Part shown: piece after piece, positions 1 through 8,653 of the stretch
How positions within the stretch are numbered: position 1 is the first letter of the stretch
Layout: each line of letters opens with the position of its first letter
NCBI GenBank assembly: GCA_023417655.1
Contig: JAEZFD010000052.1
Location: forward strand, 1-64,000
DNA length: 64,000 bases
Source: Planctomycetota bacterium
GTDB taxonomy: Bacteria > Planctomycetota > Planctomycetia > Planctomycetales > Planctomycetaceae
Direction: 5' to 3'
Made by a program: the position numbers and the translations under genes
Notes under the pieces: generated by a model
The model's database searches: none
Told to the model about the DNA's origin: nothing
Seen by the model: only the letters and a program-made list of their open reading frames with translations

Positions 1-711
1 CGCCGGCCGTGCACCTGGCGTCTTCGGGGGCCGGGGCGCGCCCTTCAGCGTGGCCGCCGGAGTTGGCGGAGTCACGACCGGCGCTGCAGGAGCTTTTTCC
101 ACTGCGGGCGAGGCCGGTTTCGGAGCGACTGGCGGTGCGACAGCCGGAGAAGGAACAGTTTCAGCTGCCGGGGAAGTGACCGGTGGCTTAACCGCTTCAA
201 CGGGGGCAGGCGCGGGAGAAACAACCGGCGCTGGAGCAGCAGCTGGAGTTTCTGGGGCAACAGCTTCCGGAACGACCGGAGCCGAAGCAGGTGGTTCTTC
301 GACAGCAGGGGCGGCTTCGACCGGAGTCGGGAGTTCCGCAACTTCTGGCTCCTGCTGAATCGGATGAGTTTCGGAACCGAGAGCTTCGTCTGGGGTTCCG
401 GCCGATTCTTTTCGAGGCGGGCGGCGAGTCCGCAATTGCGACGACAACGGACCCAGATCGCGAATTTCTCGCGACGGAATTTCACGTCGCAGTTCTTCGC
501 GAGGTGGCGGAGCCAGCTCAGTGACCGCGGCTGGAGCTTGCCCCGGTGACCCCTGCTTTCGCAAATAATTCATCAGAACATCTCGTTCAGCAGGCGTAAT
601 GCTTGCCAACGGAGAGCTCTTCACATCCAATCCAGCGTCATTACACTGCTGAATCAGGTCCTTGCTGTCGACGCCCAGTTCCTTCGCTAACGCGAAGATG
701 CGGATCTTCAA
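1..711 (-). CDS. infB: Translation initiation factor IF-2, N-terminal part (cut by the window edge)
   Basis: IF-2 places fMet-tRNA in the ribosomal P site with GTP. Only the first 237 codons are here; the frame is open to base 1 and the GTPase domain lies outside. The protein begins MKIRIFALAKELGVDSKDL, the usual small IF2_N helical domain (about residues 1-50, ending near AERDVLMNYLRK). A long low-complexity Pro/Ala/Val/Glu linker follows, as in many IF-2 proteins. The start is TTG at 711, with AGAGGGG a few bases upstream as SD. It lies downstream of nusA on the same strand, the classic nusA-infB order. The identification rests on IF2_N and this order. Confidence 0.9.
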   Translation of the reverse strand, partial: MKIRIFALAKELGVDSKDLIQQCNDAGLDVKSSPLASITPAERDVLMNYLRKQGSPGQAPAAVTELAPPPREELRREIPSREIRDLGPLSSQLRTRRPPRKESAGTPDEALGSETHPIQQEPEVAELPTPVEAAPAVEEPPASAPVVPEAVAPETPAAAPAPVVSPAPAPVEAVKPPVTSPAAETVPSPAVAPPVAPKPASPAVEKAPAAPVVTPPTPAATLKGAPRPPKTPGARPA

Positions 712-882
712 TCTTCACCCCTCTAATGGCTCCTCCATACCGGCCGCGATTCCGGCTGGAGATTTCTTTGGTGCGGATCGCCAAAGGCAATCCCGCTGCT
801 GCATCTCTGTTGATAAATGGCCCGTCGTGACGCCGCGATTCGAATGACTGGCCAGGATTGACGATGGTTCCGAACGGTCATG

Positions 883-2250
883 TTATTTCTTATCACTCTC
901 CGCGGTGTCGTCAGACACAGCGTCCATTCCTCCAGGCTCGGCCTCCGGAGCGACAGGCTCTTCAACAACAGTCGTTGCTGCTGCTTCTCCCTCTGTCCCC
1001 AGTCGGGTTCCGGTCATGGCATCGAGCTCTGCTGCCTCTTTTTCAACACGTTTGGCTTCACGCTCAATGGCCTTGCGCCGATCGGTTTCAACTTCTTCGC
1101 GTTCCGCTTCACGTTCCGCGAATTCGATAATGGATTCGATATCCGAATCTTCCAGACCGCTCAACTGCTTCAGGTGATCAGGCTCGATGACCGAAAGGTC
1201 TTCGAAACTGAAGAATCCCTGTGAAACGAGTGCTTCTGCGAGTTCGTCGGTGATCTGTGGAATCTGCCCGAAAGCAGCGACCGAACGCTCGAGCTGATCA
1301 TCGAGTTCGTCCTGAGTCATGACTTCGATGTCCCAACCGACGAGCTTCGAGGCCAGACGAACGTTCTGCCCTTTCTTCCCGATCGCCAGAGACAGCTGGT
1401 CATCCCGAACCAGAACGATCACCCGGCCCAGCATCGGACAGAGGATCACGTCTTCAACTTCGGCAGGCTGCATCGCGTTGGGAATCAGCACCTGCAGCGA
1501 ATCGTTCCAGCGGACGATATCAATTCGTTCGCCGTCGAGTTCATCGACGATTGTCTTGATTCGCGATCCACGAACGCCGACACATGCACCGACACAATCA
1601 ATATTATTGTCGTAGCAGGAGACGGCAACTTTCGACCGATATCCCGCTTCCCGAGCCAGCGAGCGAACTTCAATGACACGCTCGGAGACTTCAGGAATTT
1701 CCACTTCGAACAATCGCCGAACCAGCTCAGGATGGGTCCGCGAGAGAACCACTTTAATCCGGCTGCCAGCTTTTCGAACTTCCAACACAACTGCGCGAAC
1801 GCGATCTCCGACCCGATGAGATTCACCGGGAATTTGTTCACTCTTGGGGAGAATGGCTTCCACCTTCCCCAGGTTCACGGAAGCGACGCCGTGATCAACG
1901 CGGACGACGACACCGTTCACGAGATGCGTGCGGAGTTCGCTGAATTCGTCGAACAGAGCATCACGCTCTGCTTCGCGAATCTTCTGAATCATCACCTGCT
2001 TAGCGGTTTGTGCCGCAATTCGCCCGAGCAGATCGCCCAACTCTTCCGGAGGCAGGGCTTTTCCATCCAGCATCGCACTGACATCACCGGATGTCCGAGC
2101 GATTTCAATGACGATCTCACGATCTTCGCCGTAATGCTTGCGAGCAGCCGAAAGGATGGCGGCTTCGATCCCGCTGAAGACGATTTCTTTATCGATGCTC
2201 TTATCGCGATGGATGGCGTCGACGATGCGTAAGACCTCAGTGCCATTCAT
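883..2250 (-). CDS. nusA: Transcription termination/antitermination factor NusA
   Basis: NusA binds RNA polymerase and nascent RNA and controls pausing, termination and antitermination. The 455 residues show an N-terminal polymerase-binding domain (1-125), an S1 domain (about 130-200, VNGVVVRVDHGVASVNLG), and two KH domains (about 205-340) with the signatures GVRGSRIKTIVDEL and SLAIGKKGQNVRLA. A helix-hairpin-helix-like segment follows (about 345-395) and then an acidic Glu/Ala-rich tail. The ATG at 2250 is the only sensible start. infB follows after 171 bases. rimP, often found just upstream, is not here; the upstream gene is an unrelated secreted protein with its own terminator. Confidence 0.96.
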   Translation of the reverse strand: MNGTEVLRIVDAIHRDKSIDKEIVFSGIEAAILSAARKHYGEDREIVIEIARTSGDVSAMLDGKALPPEELGDLLGRIAAQTAKQVMIQKIREAERDALFDEFSELRTHLVNGVVVRVDHGVASVNLGKVEAILPKSEQIPGESHRVGDRVRAVVLEVRKAGSRIKVVLSRTHPELVRRLFEVEIPEVSERVIEVRSLAREAGYRSKVAVSCYDNNIDCVGACVGVRGSRIKTIVDELDGERIDIVRWNDSLQVLIPNAMQPAEVEDVILCPMLGRVIVLVRDDQLSLAIGKKGQNVRLASKLVGWDIEVMTQDELDDQLERSVAAFGQIPQITDELAEALVSQGFFSFEDLSVIEPDHLKQLSGLEDSDIESIIEFAEREAEREEVETDRRKAIEREAKRVEKEAAELDAMTGTRLGTEGEAAATTVVEEPVAPEAEPGGMDAVSDDTAESDKK

Positions 2251-2735
2251 GATCGTTGTGCCATCAATAGGTCAAAAAAAAGAGCGGGCGCAAAGTCCCA
2301 CTCGTCGTCCCGTCATCAAAGAAGAGGGGCCACTCCCACCCAGTCTCCGCGGGAGGGTTTCCCCTCTGGGAGCTGACTGCAGAGCACCGGCCGCTGTCGA
2401 CGCCAATGCTTACATGAGAAGCCTTTTCTCTGGACAGACAAATAACAGGGCCGTTAGCCACCTGAAACAACGTTATCTGGAAGGAAAAATCTTCCTTCTG
2501 GAGGGGAAATCCCCACGTTATTCAGATGAACTGATCTCTTTCTGATGCGGACTCGAAGTCGAGCCCTTCGTAAACAATATGAGGAGTGAACAGTTGTGTC
2601 AAGAATCGCGCGGCTTGCTGACCTTGAAACGCCGAACTTCTGATCAACATCCGGCCTACCGACGCTGGGAAAATTGAGGCGATTTTATGGAAGTTGGAAA
2701 ATTTTGAGTGAAAATCTGTCCTGAATCCAACAAAA
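2251..2735. other. Intergenic region upstream of nusA
   Basis: It holds the nusA leader with the nested hairpin described separately, and further short repeats near 2480-2520 (GGAAG/CTTCC and GGGG/CCCC). No ORF long enough for rimP, and no tRNA-like cloverleaf, was seen. The nusA promoter should be here but I cannot place it. Confidence 0.6.
2324..2366 (-). promoter_or_regulatory. Nested hairpin in the nusA leader
   Basis: Two nested inverted repeats lie 74-116 bases upstream of the nusA start: outer GAGGGG (2324-2329) with CCCCTC (2361-2366), and inner CTCCC (2333-2337) with GGGAG (2351-2355). In nusA-sense RNA this would fold as a two-tier GC-rich stem. It has no U-run, so it looks like a structured leader rather than a plain terminator. 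A regulatory role is inference. Confidence 0.35.
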
Positions 2736-2769
2736 CGACCGCCCCTCGTCTCAAAACGAGAGGCGGTCG
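2736..2769 (-). terminator. Intrinsic terminator of the PDZ/YbaY-like gene
   Basis: The arms are 2736-2749 and 2756-2769, a 14-base stem (CGACCGCC core) with one mismatch and a 6-base loop. On the minus strand it is followed by TTTTGTT. It lies 29 bases past the stop of the gene ending at 2798. Confidence 0.8.
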
Positions 2770-2797
2770 ATTCGAAAGATTTTTCCGGATTTCCGAA

Positions 2798-4153
2798 TTA
2801 ACGGATCCCCAGTGCTCCCTGGAACTCTTGAGCCAGGTGGCGGCGGATGCCTCCCTGGGCGTCATATCGGGCAACCCAGTAGTTCAGTTCTTCTGGCGTC
2901 GGAGCGCGGCCGATCAGCAGTTCGTGCATCCGGGTGATGTAGACACGCTTGTCAGCATCGCATCGGTTGAAGAACTGCTCATTGGCGAGCAGGCTGAGTT
3001 GGACCTGTGCCATAGGCTGGCCCTGATTCACCTGCTGCAACCAGTTGACCAGCTCGTTGTCGGTAGGATTCCGACCGAGGTAGTCGTTAAACCACTTCAC
3101 GATTTGGGCGACCTGAGCGCTCTGCGGTCCGTTCTGATAGTTCTGGAACGTGTAGCCGGGATTGTTGGGATAAACGTTTCCATTCACCTGATCCAACTGC
3201 AACGCGACCGGACGAATCTGTCCATTTGCAGAGAGAACAGGGACAAGAGCGTTCGTCCGATGTGTCTCACGTCCGTTGACGGTCGCATTCGCGAAGACCA
3301 CATACTGCCGTCCCTGAGTGATCTGGGCCGGATCGAAGTCGATGCTGAACGGAATCGGATACTGATTGAAATTATCAACACGACGGCTGGCAATCGTCAC
3401 ACCTGTGGGTGAGTTCCCGAACACTTCCCGTAACTCCACGTTCAGAATGGCGTTCGAAGGGAGTGTCTGGCGATTCAGCAGAGCGATTGTTCCGTTCAGT
3501 GTTGACAGTCGTGATTCCAGCTGAACAGGTACGTTGATCAGCTGACGATCCCGGCTGTTCTGAACCAGCAGAGAAACCCACCCATTCTGATCGGCGAGGC
3601 GGTCAAACTCAGAGCCGCAGTCAAACAGCTGCCCATTGACGTATCCAACCTGATAGCCGTTCACAGCGACGATCTGATCGTTGACTTCCAGACCGGCACG
3701 ATGAGCTGCCCCGCCATGAACCACGTCATGAATGCGGACGCCTGTCTCGAGATCTTTGGAATAGACCCCAAGGCGCCATTTCCGCAGCTGCGACGTTGTG
3801 GTCCCTGGAGCGACGAAGTTCGTCGATGTCCCTGGATTCAGCCGATCGCGACCGGGATATAGCGAAGGATTCGGATTCGGATTCGGAGCGATTCGGGTCA
3901 AGGGATCATAATTCGGAGCTGTCGATCCCAGGAAAAGGCTGGGATTCAGCAGTGGATCCAGACTGCTGCTGGTTCCGGTATTGAAATCATAGTACCCCTG
4001 CCCCGGAAGAACCGTGGTGTTGCCAGGGATATACCCTTGAGGGTAGGTGGATGGGGTTGTTCCGACCGATGGATTCACAGCCCACGCCAGCGATGGAAGT
4101 GCAGCAGACAAGCAGCCCACCACCATCGTTGCCGCCAATGAAATCCGTTTCAT
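2798..4153 (-). CDS. Secreted PDZ + YbaY-like + DUF4214-like protein
   Basis: An exported multidomain protein of 451 residues. A signal peptide (1-25, cut near SLAWA) is followed by a disordered Asn/Pro/Ser/Thr-rich stretch with an NPNPNP run (26-120). A PDZ domain follows (about 124-205, with HRAGLEVNDQIVAVNG). Next is a beta-sandwich resembling the YbaY/YscW family (about 218-300, GTIALLNRQTLPSNAILNVE). The C-terminal helical region (about 345-450) has two related halves (FNDYLGRNPTDNELVNW and MHELLIGRAPTPEELNYW), like DUF4214 or phycobilisome-linker repeats. CAGGAGT at 7 bases supports the ATG at 4153. It is a single gene with its own terminator. The function is unknown; a periplasmic scaffold or adhesion role is a guess. 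Confidence 0.75.
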   Translation of the reverse strand: MKRISLAATMVVGCLSAALPSLAWAVNPSVGTTPSTYPQGYIPGNTTVLPGQGYYDFNTGTSSSLDPLLNPSLFLGSTAPNYDPLTRIAPNPNPNPSLYPGRDRLNPGTSTNFVAPGTTTSQLRKWRLGVYSKDLETGVRIHDVVHGGAAHRAGLEVNDQIVAVNGYQVGYVNGQLFDCGSEFDRLADQNGWVSLLVQNSRDRQLINVPVQLESRLSTLNGTIALLNRQTLPSNAILNVELREVFGNSPTGVTIASRRVDNFNQYPIPFSIDFDPAQITQGRQYVVFANATVNGRETHRTNALVPVLSANGQIRPVALQLDQVNGNVYPNNPGYTFQNYQNGPQSAQVAQIVKWFNDYLGRNPTDNELVNWLQQVNQGQPMAQVQLSLLANEQFFNRCDADKRVYITRMHELLIGRAPTPEELNYWVARYDAQGGIRRHLAQEFQGALGIR

Positions 4154-4508
4154 GACACGACTCCTGACTCACAATGAACTGTGAGATGATTTTGTTTGAA
4201 TAAACAACCTGCCGGCAATGACCACTGCAGGGACGGAAATGATGACTTGGGAATCCCGCCCGCGGCGACCAGATTCACAAGACGGTAATGGAATTGCTGA
4301 TCTGGAACGGCTGTGATCTCTCAGCACGGACTTTGATCAGGATGCACCCGCCGACTTGTGAACGTTTCCAGAGAAAACGCAGCCTCGACGGAATGAAAAC
4401 AAGCGGAAATTTCTCTGCGAAGGCGGAACCTGCTCAGTGTGTTCGAATGTCAGATAACACCACACTGCCGCTGAACCGCCCGTGCTTCTTCAATACGTCG
4501 TTCTGCGA
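4154..4508. other. Intergenic region, no gene seen
   Basis: It lies 3' of the PstS-like gene and 5' of the PDZ/YbaY-like gene, both on the minus strand. It presumably holds the promoter of the latter. I see no convincing terminator hairpin, RNA gene or repeat. Confidence 0.5.
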
Positions 4509-5486
4509 TTACTGCAGAACCCGCAATCCAACAGACTGCAGAGCCACGAGAGCAGGATTCGCTGGAATCGGAATCAATCCGCCGTTCAGGACATCCTGCT
4601 GTCCCCGCTGTGAAAAGATGTGCTTGTAGAATTCAGCCTGAACACCGCTCAGATCCTTGCCGGGAGGATGGTTCAGAATGATCTGCAAAGGACGAACCAG
4701 CGGGTAACCTGGAGTATTAATCCCGATCGCTGGCTGGCCTTCCTGAAGAGCAAGTGGAACTGCCTTCAGATCAGGAGTTGCTAATGCAGTGCCGCCGAAG
4801 CCGATTGCGTTCGGGGTGCTTGCGATCGCCTTCAGAGTTTCCAAACCACTCTTGTGCTCGGTCATATCGTCACGGAATTCACCGCCGACGAGAACGACAC
4901 CCTGAATGTAGACCTGAAGTCCAGTCTCATCCATGCGTCCCTGAGCAGCGATTGGCTGATTTGCGAGAGGTCCCTTCACGCCGAGTTCACCCCAGGTGGA
5001 GATCGTCTTCGGAGCTCCGCGCTTCAGGGTCTTTGACAAGAGTGCATCGAGCTGGGCAGGAGTGACCGACTCAATCGGGTTGTCCTTGTGGACATAGATG
5101 GCGATCTGTTCAAGAGCTGGCACGACCACGGTCGGTGGGTAGCCAAACTTGTCCTGAAACGCCTTGACTTCTTTTTCAGAGATCGGACGGCTCAGCAGAG
5201 CAAAGTCAGCCTGACCATTCAGCAGGGATGGGATGGCATTGGTTGAGCCCTTGGCGACCAGTTCAAACTCCACGCCGGGAGCTGCTTTCTTGAAGGAATC
5301 GGCCCAGATCGCAGCAAGCTGCGCCATGGTCATTGATCCGGCCAGCTTCACTGTCCCGGTCGTTTTTTCAGCTGGGGTAAAGATCGGGAGCCCGGGATCA
5401 ACTGGAGTTGTCTGGCCCATGCTGTTCTGAGCGCACGCGACCAGAACCGCGGCAGCCAACAGAAACTTCGCTCCGAACAATTTCAT
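4509..5486 (-). CDS. PstS-like periplasmic substrate-binding protein
   Basis: A 325-residue secreted binding protein. A signal peptide (MKLFGAKFLLAAAVLVACAQ, cut near SMGQ) is followed by a PBP-like fold with GSMTMAQLAAIWADSF and the PstS-type motif FELVAKGSTNAIPSLLNGQADFA (substrate loop about 80-105), then YPLVRPLQIILN near the C-terminus. The longest ORF starts at 5636, but the ATG at 5486 has AAGGAGGG at a good distance and starts the signal peptide. No pstC, pstA or pstB lies nearby, so it is an orphan. It probably binds phosphate or another oxyanion. The Cys in the hydrophobic stretch is not in a convincing lipobox. Confidence 0.82.
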   Translation of the reverse strand: MKLFGAKFLLAAAVLVACAQNSMGQTTPVDPGLPIFTPAEKTTGTVKLAGSMTMAQLAAIWADSFKKAAPGVEFELVAKGSTNAIPSLLNGQADFALLSRPISEKEVKAFQDKFGYPPTVVVPALEQIAIYVHKDNPIESVTPAQLDALLSKTLKRGAPKTISTWGELGVKGPLANQPIAAQGRMDETGLQVYIQGVVLVGGEFRDDMTEHKSGLETLKAIASTPNAIGFGGTALATPDLKAVPLALQEGQPAIGINTPGYPLVRPLQIILNHPPGKDLSGVQAEFYKHIFSQRGQQDVLNGGLIPIPANPALVALQSVGLRVLQ

Positions 5487-5876
5487 TATAACTTCCCTCC
5501 TTGGGTCATAAGCTGCACAGGCGCCGGGAACATCGGCAGTCTGGCGGTCCAGATTCTTTTCCGGATGGCCACGCCCCCCATCAATGCAGGCACCTGGCGC
5601 GCAGCTGGAATTCGGGGAATATAGCGCAATCGGCAAAATCTGCTCAAGATGAGTTTTTCCTACTCTTTTCCACTGATTCGCAAATCAGACCTCCCCCGAT
5701 CCGCCGGAGAAGGAGAGAAAAAATCGAGCCGAGAAAGAAGATCGCCCGTGGAATTCCCGGGAGACTCGGTCTTCTCCATGGGGGTGAATCAAAATAGACT
5801 TAGTAAGCGGGAGAGAGCAGGGAATTTCTCTCTTTCGCCCATATCGCTGTAAACCGCCCCAGTGAGAAGGAGACCC
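5487..5876. other. Divergent intergenic region
   Basis: It separates the minus-strand PstS-like gene from the plus-strand small protein and should carry promoters in both directions. I could not fix either one. No RNA gene or repeat was seen. Confidence 0.45.
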
Positions 5877-6425
5877 GTGAACGATGCGGATTCTCTACCT
5901 AACTCTGGCAGGACAGGTCTGATGCCCCTTCGAGTCCAACTTGAACAGCAATTACTCGCACTGTATGCCAGTCGGGCGGCAATGCCGACGAGCCTGCAGG
6001 TGAGTGAGTCCAGTGGAATCACACTCCGACTGGAATTGAGTCAGGTTGACTCGATGAGTTGCGCATTCTCAGAGCTTGTGCTGTATGTTCCGCACCTGCA
6101 GAACGCGACATTTGATGTGGTGAAGCAGTGGGCGGCGGACCTCAGCCAGCGCATCACCTATCTCCTGGAAAAGATTGGTCCACTGGAATTCGATCCGAAT
6201 AACCGGCAGGTTCTCATCAGGTCAACGCCTCCTCAGGCGGCAGCTCACGGCACTCGGTATTACGAGATTGTCCTCTCCTCCGCCGGGCAAGGCTCGTTCA
6301 TCCTGAAGCGATTCGAGTCCATCGGAGGTCAGCCTGGGCGGAACCCTGTCGATTTGCAGCTCACCAACGAAGTGTTGTTTAAACTGGTTGATGATCTGGT
6401 CGCGACGATCCCGAGCGTCCCCTAG
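5877..6425 (+). CDS. Conserved-looking hypothetical protein
   Basis: I do not recognise this protein of about 182 residues. It has no signal peptide or membrane helix. It looks like a small alpha/beta fold: strands at ITLRLELSQVDSMSCAFSELVLYV, a helix FDVVKQWAADLSQRITYLLE, then LEFDPNNRQVLIRSTPPQ and RYYEIVLSSAGQGSFILKRFE, and a final helix FKLVDDLVATI. The GTG at 5877 is chosen because AAGGAG precedes it, although the 4-base spacing is short. A GTG at 5862 in the same frame or an ATG at codon 16 are alternatives. It is the first gene on the plus strand before the GTPase. Confidence 0.65.
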   Translation: MNDADSLPNSGRTGLMPLRVQLEQQLLALYASRAAMPTSLQVSESSGITLRLELSQVDSMSCAFSELVLYVPHLQNATFDVVKQWAADLSQRITYLLEKIGPLEFDPNNRQVLIRSTPPQAAAHGTRYYEIVLSSAGQGSFILKRFESIGGQPGRNPVDLQLTNEVLFKLVDDLVATIPSVP

Positions 6426-6628
6426 CGCTCCTTGAAGAAATCCGTCTCTCTTCCCGGGCAAGGCGCACGGCGCAGCAGATGCTTAGACAGGAATAAGCCG
6501 TTCAGATTCCTTTGAATGCGTCTGCCGGGAGAAGCAAGGCAATGTGATCGGCGTCGTGTAAGATGATCTGACGGGGCCCTGTTCGTTCAGGACCGCGATT
6601 CACTGTCCCGGAACAGTCAGACCGCTTC

Positions 6629-8221
6629 ATGTTCTCACGCCGCACGGTCACGCTTGCGATCCTGACTCTCTTGCCGTTGCTGGTTTATCTCGGCCTCGGT
6701 GCTTATGCCCTCTGGCAAACTGGCTGGTTTGCATGGACGTTCTGGATCATCCCGGGCTGCTGGCTGTTCACATGGCTGGTATCGATTATCTGGAAACCGG
6801 AACGGGTACGGACGGCAGCCACCATCAAACGCGCGGACCATCTGACGCCTCGCGACGACTCCGCACTGGCAATCATTCGACGTTATCAGGAGCAGGTCGA
6901 CTCCATTCCTCTGATGGAACTCACGAATCCGGAATTCTATCTGAATCAGGCGATCGCGCTGTCGCGTGACCTGGCGCAGCACTACCACCCGAAGGCCAAG
7001 GACCCAATTGACTCCCTGACGATCCCCGAGGTGCTCGCCGCCGCAAGACTCGCGATCGATGACATGGAGCGCTGGATGCTCGAGGACGTTCCCGGGAGTC
7101 GCCTGGTGACGATTCGCCAGTGGAAATGGCTCCAGCACGCTCCCAAGTGGATCAAACGCGCTCAGGATACAACCTGGCTTGCAAGCATCCTGATCAACCC
7201 TGCGAACGTTCTGAAATACTTCACGTCAGAACTGACTATGGGCCCGATCACACAGAACCTGCAGACGGAATTCCTCGCCGTCGTCTATCTGCGGTTTATC
7301 CGCCAGACGGGGTTTTATCTCATCGAAATGAATAGTGGACGCCTCCGGGGCGGCGCCGAGGTGTATCGGCAGACATTCGGAACGGCTCAACAGCAGGCGC
7401 TGACCCCAAGTTCAACGGCTCCGCGTCTGAAGCCGGAATCGGTCACCGTCGCGATTGTCGGACAGGTCAAGGCAGGCAAGTCGAGCCTTGTGAATGCCCT
7501 GTTGAACCAGCAGGTCGCCAAGTCAGATGTGTTGCCCGAGACACAGCATGTCTATCGTTATCGGATGGAGGTTCCTGAGAGCACCACGATTCTCACGTTA
7601 CTCGACACGCCGGGCTATGCTGATGCCGGTGCTACGCGGGCTCAGATGAAGGAAGTCAAACAGGCCGCGAGAGAGGCCGACATTCTCCTCTTTGTGATGG
7701 CCGCAAATAGCCCCGCCCGTTCTGCCGACCGTGATGTCGTCGACGAGCTGAAAAAGTGGTGGGGAAATCATCCGGAACTCCGTCCCGCCCCAATCGTGAT
7801 TTGCCTGACTCATATCGATCTGTTGAGCCCGGTGCTGGAATGGCAACCGCCATACGACTGGAAGACACCCACGAATCGGAAGGCCCAGAGCATTCACGAC
7901 GCTGTCCGTCATGTGGAAGAACTTTTTCAGGATGTGACGACAACTGTCATTCCTGTCTGCTCGGATGTTCAGCGGGGACGAACTTCTCAAATTTTTGAAG
8001 AATTACTCCCTGCGCTGCTGGCAGTTCTCTCAGAAGGTCAGATGGCCGCCGTTATCAAGTTGTTCCACCAGCACCTAAATAAAGAACGAGTCCAGACTTT
8101 GGTGCGGCAACTGAAAAATTCCGGGAAGATGTTACTCAATGCGTGGCTGGATGAACGCATGTCGCAAGTCCAATCTCCAGCCCGGGCTCCGACTCCGCCT
8201 GTCGAGAAGAAAACACCATAA
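6629..8221 (+). CDS. Membrane-anchored Era/dynamin-like GTPase
   Basis: 530 residues. Two N-terminal membrane helices (about 7-29 and 33-54) are followed by a helical region (60-265), then a TRAFAC G domain. G1 is GQVKAGKSS (278-286), G3 is LLDTPGYAD (325-332) and G4 is CLTHIDLL (392-399). After the G domain comes a short helical tail ending in a Pro/Lys-rich end. The motifs fit the YcjX/Era/HSR1-like group of membrane-linked GTPases. Substrate and partner are unknown. It stands alone, 200 bases after the small unknown gene. A GTPase is certain; the subfamily is not. Confidence 0.8.
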   Translation: MFSRRTVTLAILTLLPLLVYLGLGAYALWQTGWFAWTFWIIPGCWLFTWLVSIIWKPERVRTAATIKRADHLTPRDDSALAIIRRYQEQVDSIPLMELTNPEFYLNQAIALSRDLAQHYHPKAKDPIDSLTIPEVLAAARLAIDDMERWMLEDVPGSRLVTIRQWKWLQHAPKWIKRAQDTTWLASILINPANVLKYFTSELTMGPITQNLQTEFLAVVYLRFIRQTGFYLIEMNSGRLRGGAEVYRQTFGTAQQQALTPSSTAPRLKPESVTVAIVGQVKAGKSSLVNALLNQQVAKSDVLPETQHVYRYRMEVPESTTILTLLDTPGYADAGATRAQMKEVKQAAREADILLFVMAANSPARSADRDVVDELKKWWGNHPELRPAPIVICLTHIDLLSPVLEWQPPYDWKTPTNRKAQSIHDAVRHVEELFQDVTTTVIPVCSDVQRGRTSQIFEELLPALLAVLSEGQMAAVIKLFHQHLNKERVQTLVRQLKNSGKMLLNAWLDERMSQVQSPARAPTPPVEKKTP

Positions 8222-8653
8222 ACCCCATAACAACAATAAATTACGGCACCACACCCTTGCCGTGACATTCGTCTTGGCGCATCGGAATCCTTTGATCACT
8301 ATACCCGCGCCGGGTGATTACTCCTTAATAAACCCAGGAGATCCCCGGGCAGAGTTTTCACGCCCTTCCATGCGTTCAGCCTCTGCCAGGACCATCAATT
8401 GAAGTGGCTTCTCCACGGACGAGTCACCGCTCAAGAGATCTGTCGAATGGGACCTTTAACGGTCACGGTCAAAGTTGATTTCCTCCTGCCACGCCCGAAC
8501 TTCCAAGTTTGAAATCAGCCAACACGCTAAACCCTTTTAACGCGTCGGGCGATTTCCAGTCGATTGCCGGTAACACGATGTTGCCATGGCCGTTGCACTG
8601 CCCTCCCCCCAATTGCTGCCTCTCCGCAAGGACTTGTGAGACGGAGCCTCGCC
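8222..8653. other. Intergenic region upstream of the DUF1501 gene
   Basis: Nothing definite. A weak ACGGC/GCCGT hairpin lies just after the GTPase stop, near 8243-8264, without a T-run. The promoter of the DUF1501 gene should be here but I cannot place it. Confidence 0.45.

Noticed and set aside
50..358. Plus-strand Gly/Ala/Thr-rich ORF of 102 residues
   Set aside because: It is the antisense shadow of the Pro/Ala-rich infB linker; low complexity and no own SD.
8243..8264. ACGGC/GCCGT hairpin after the GTPase gene
   Set aside because: The stem is short and no T-run follows, so I do not call it a terminator.
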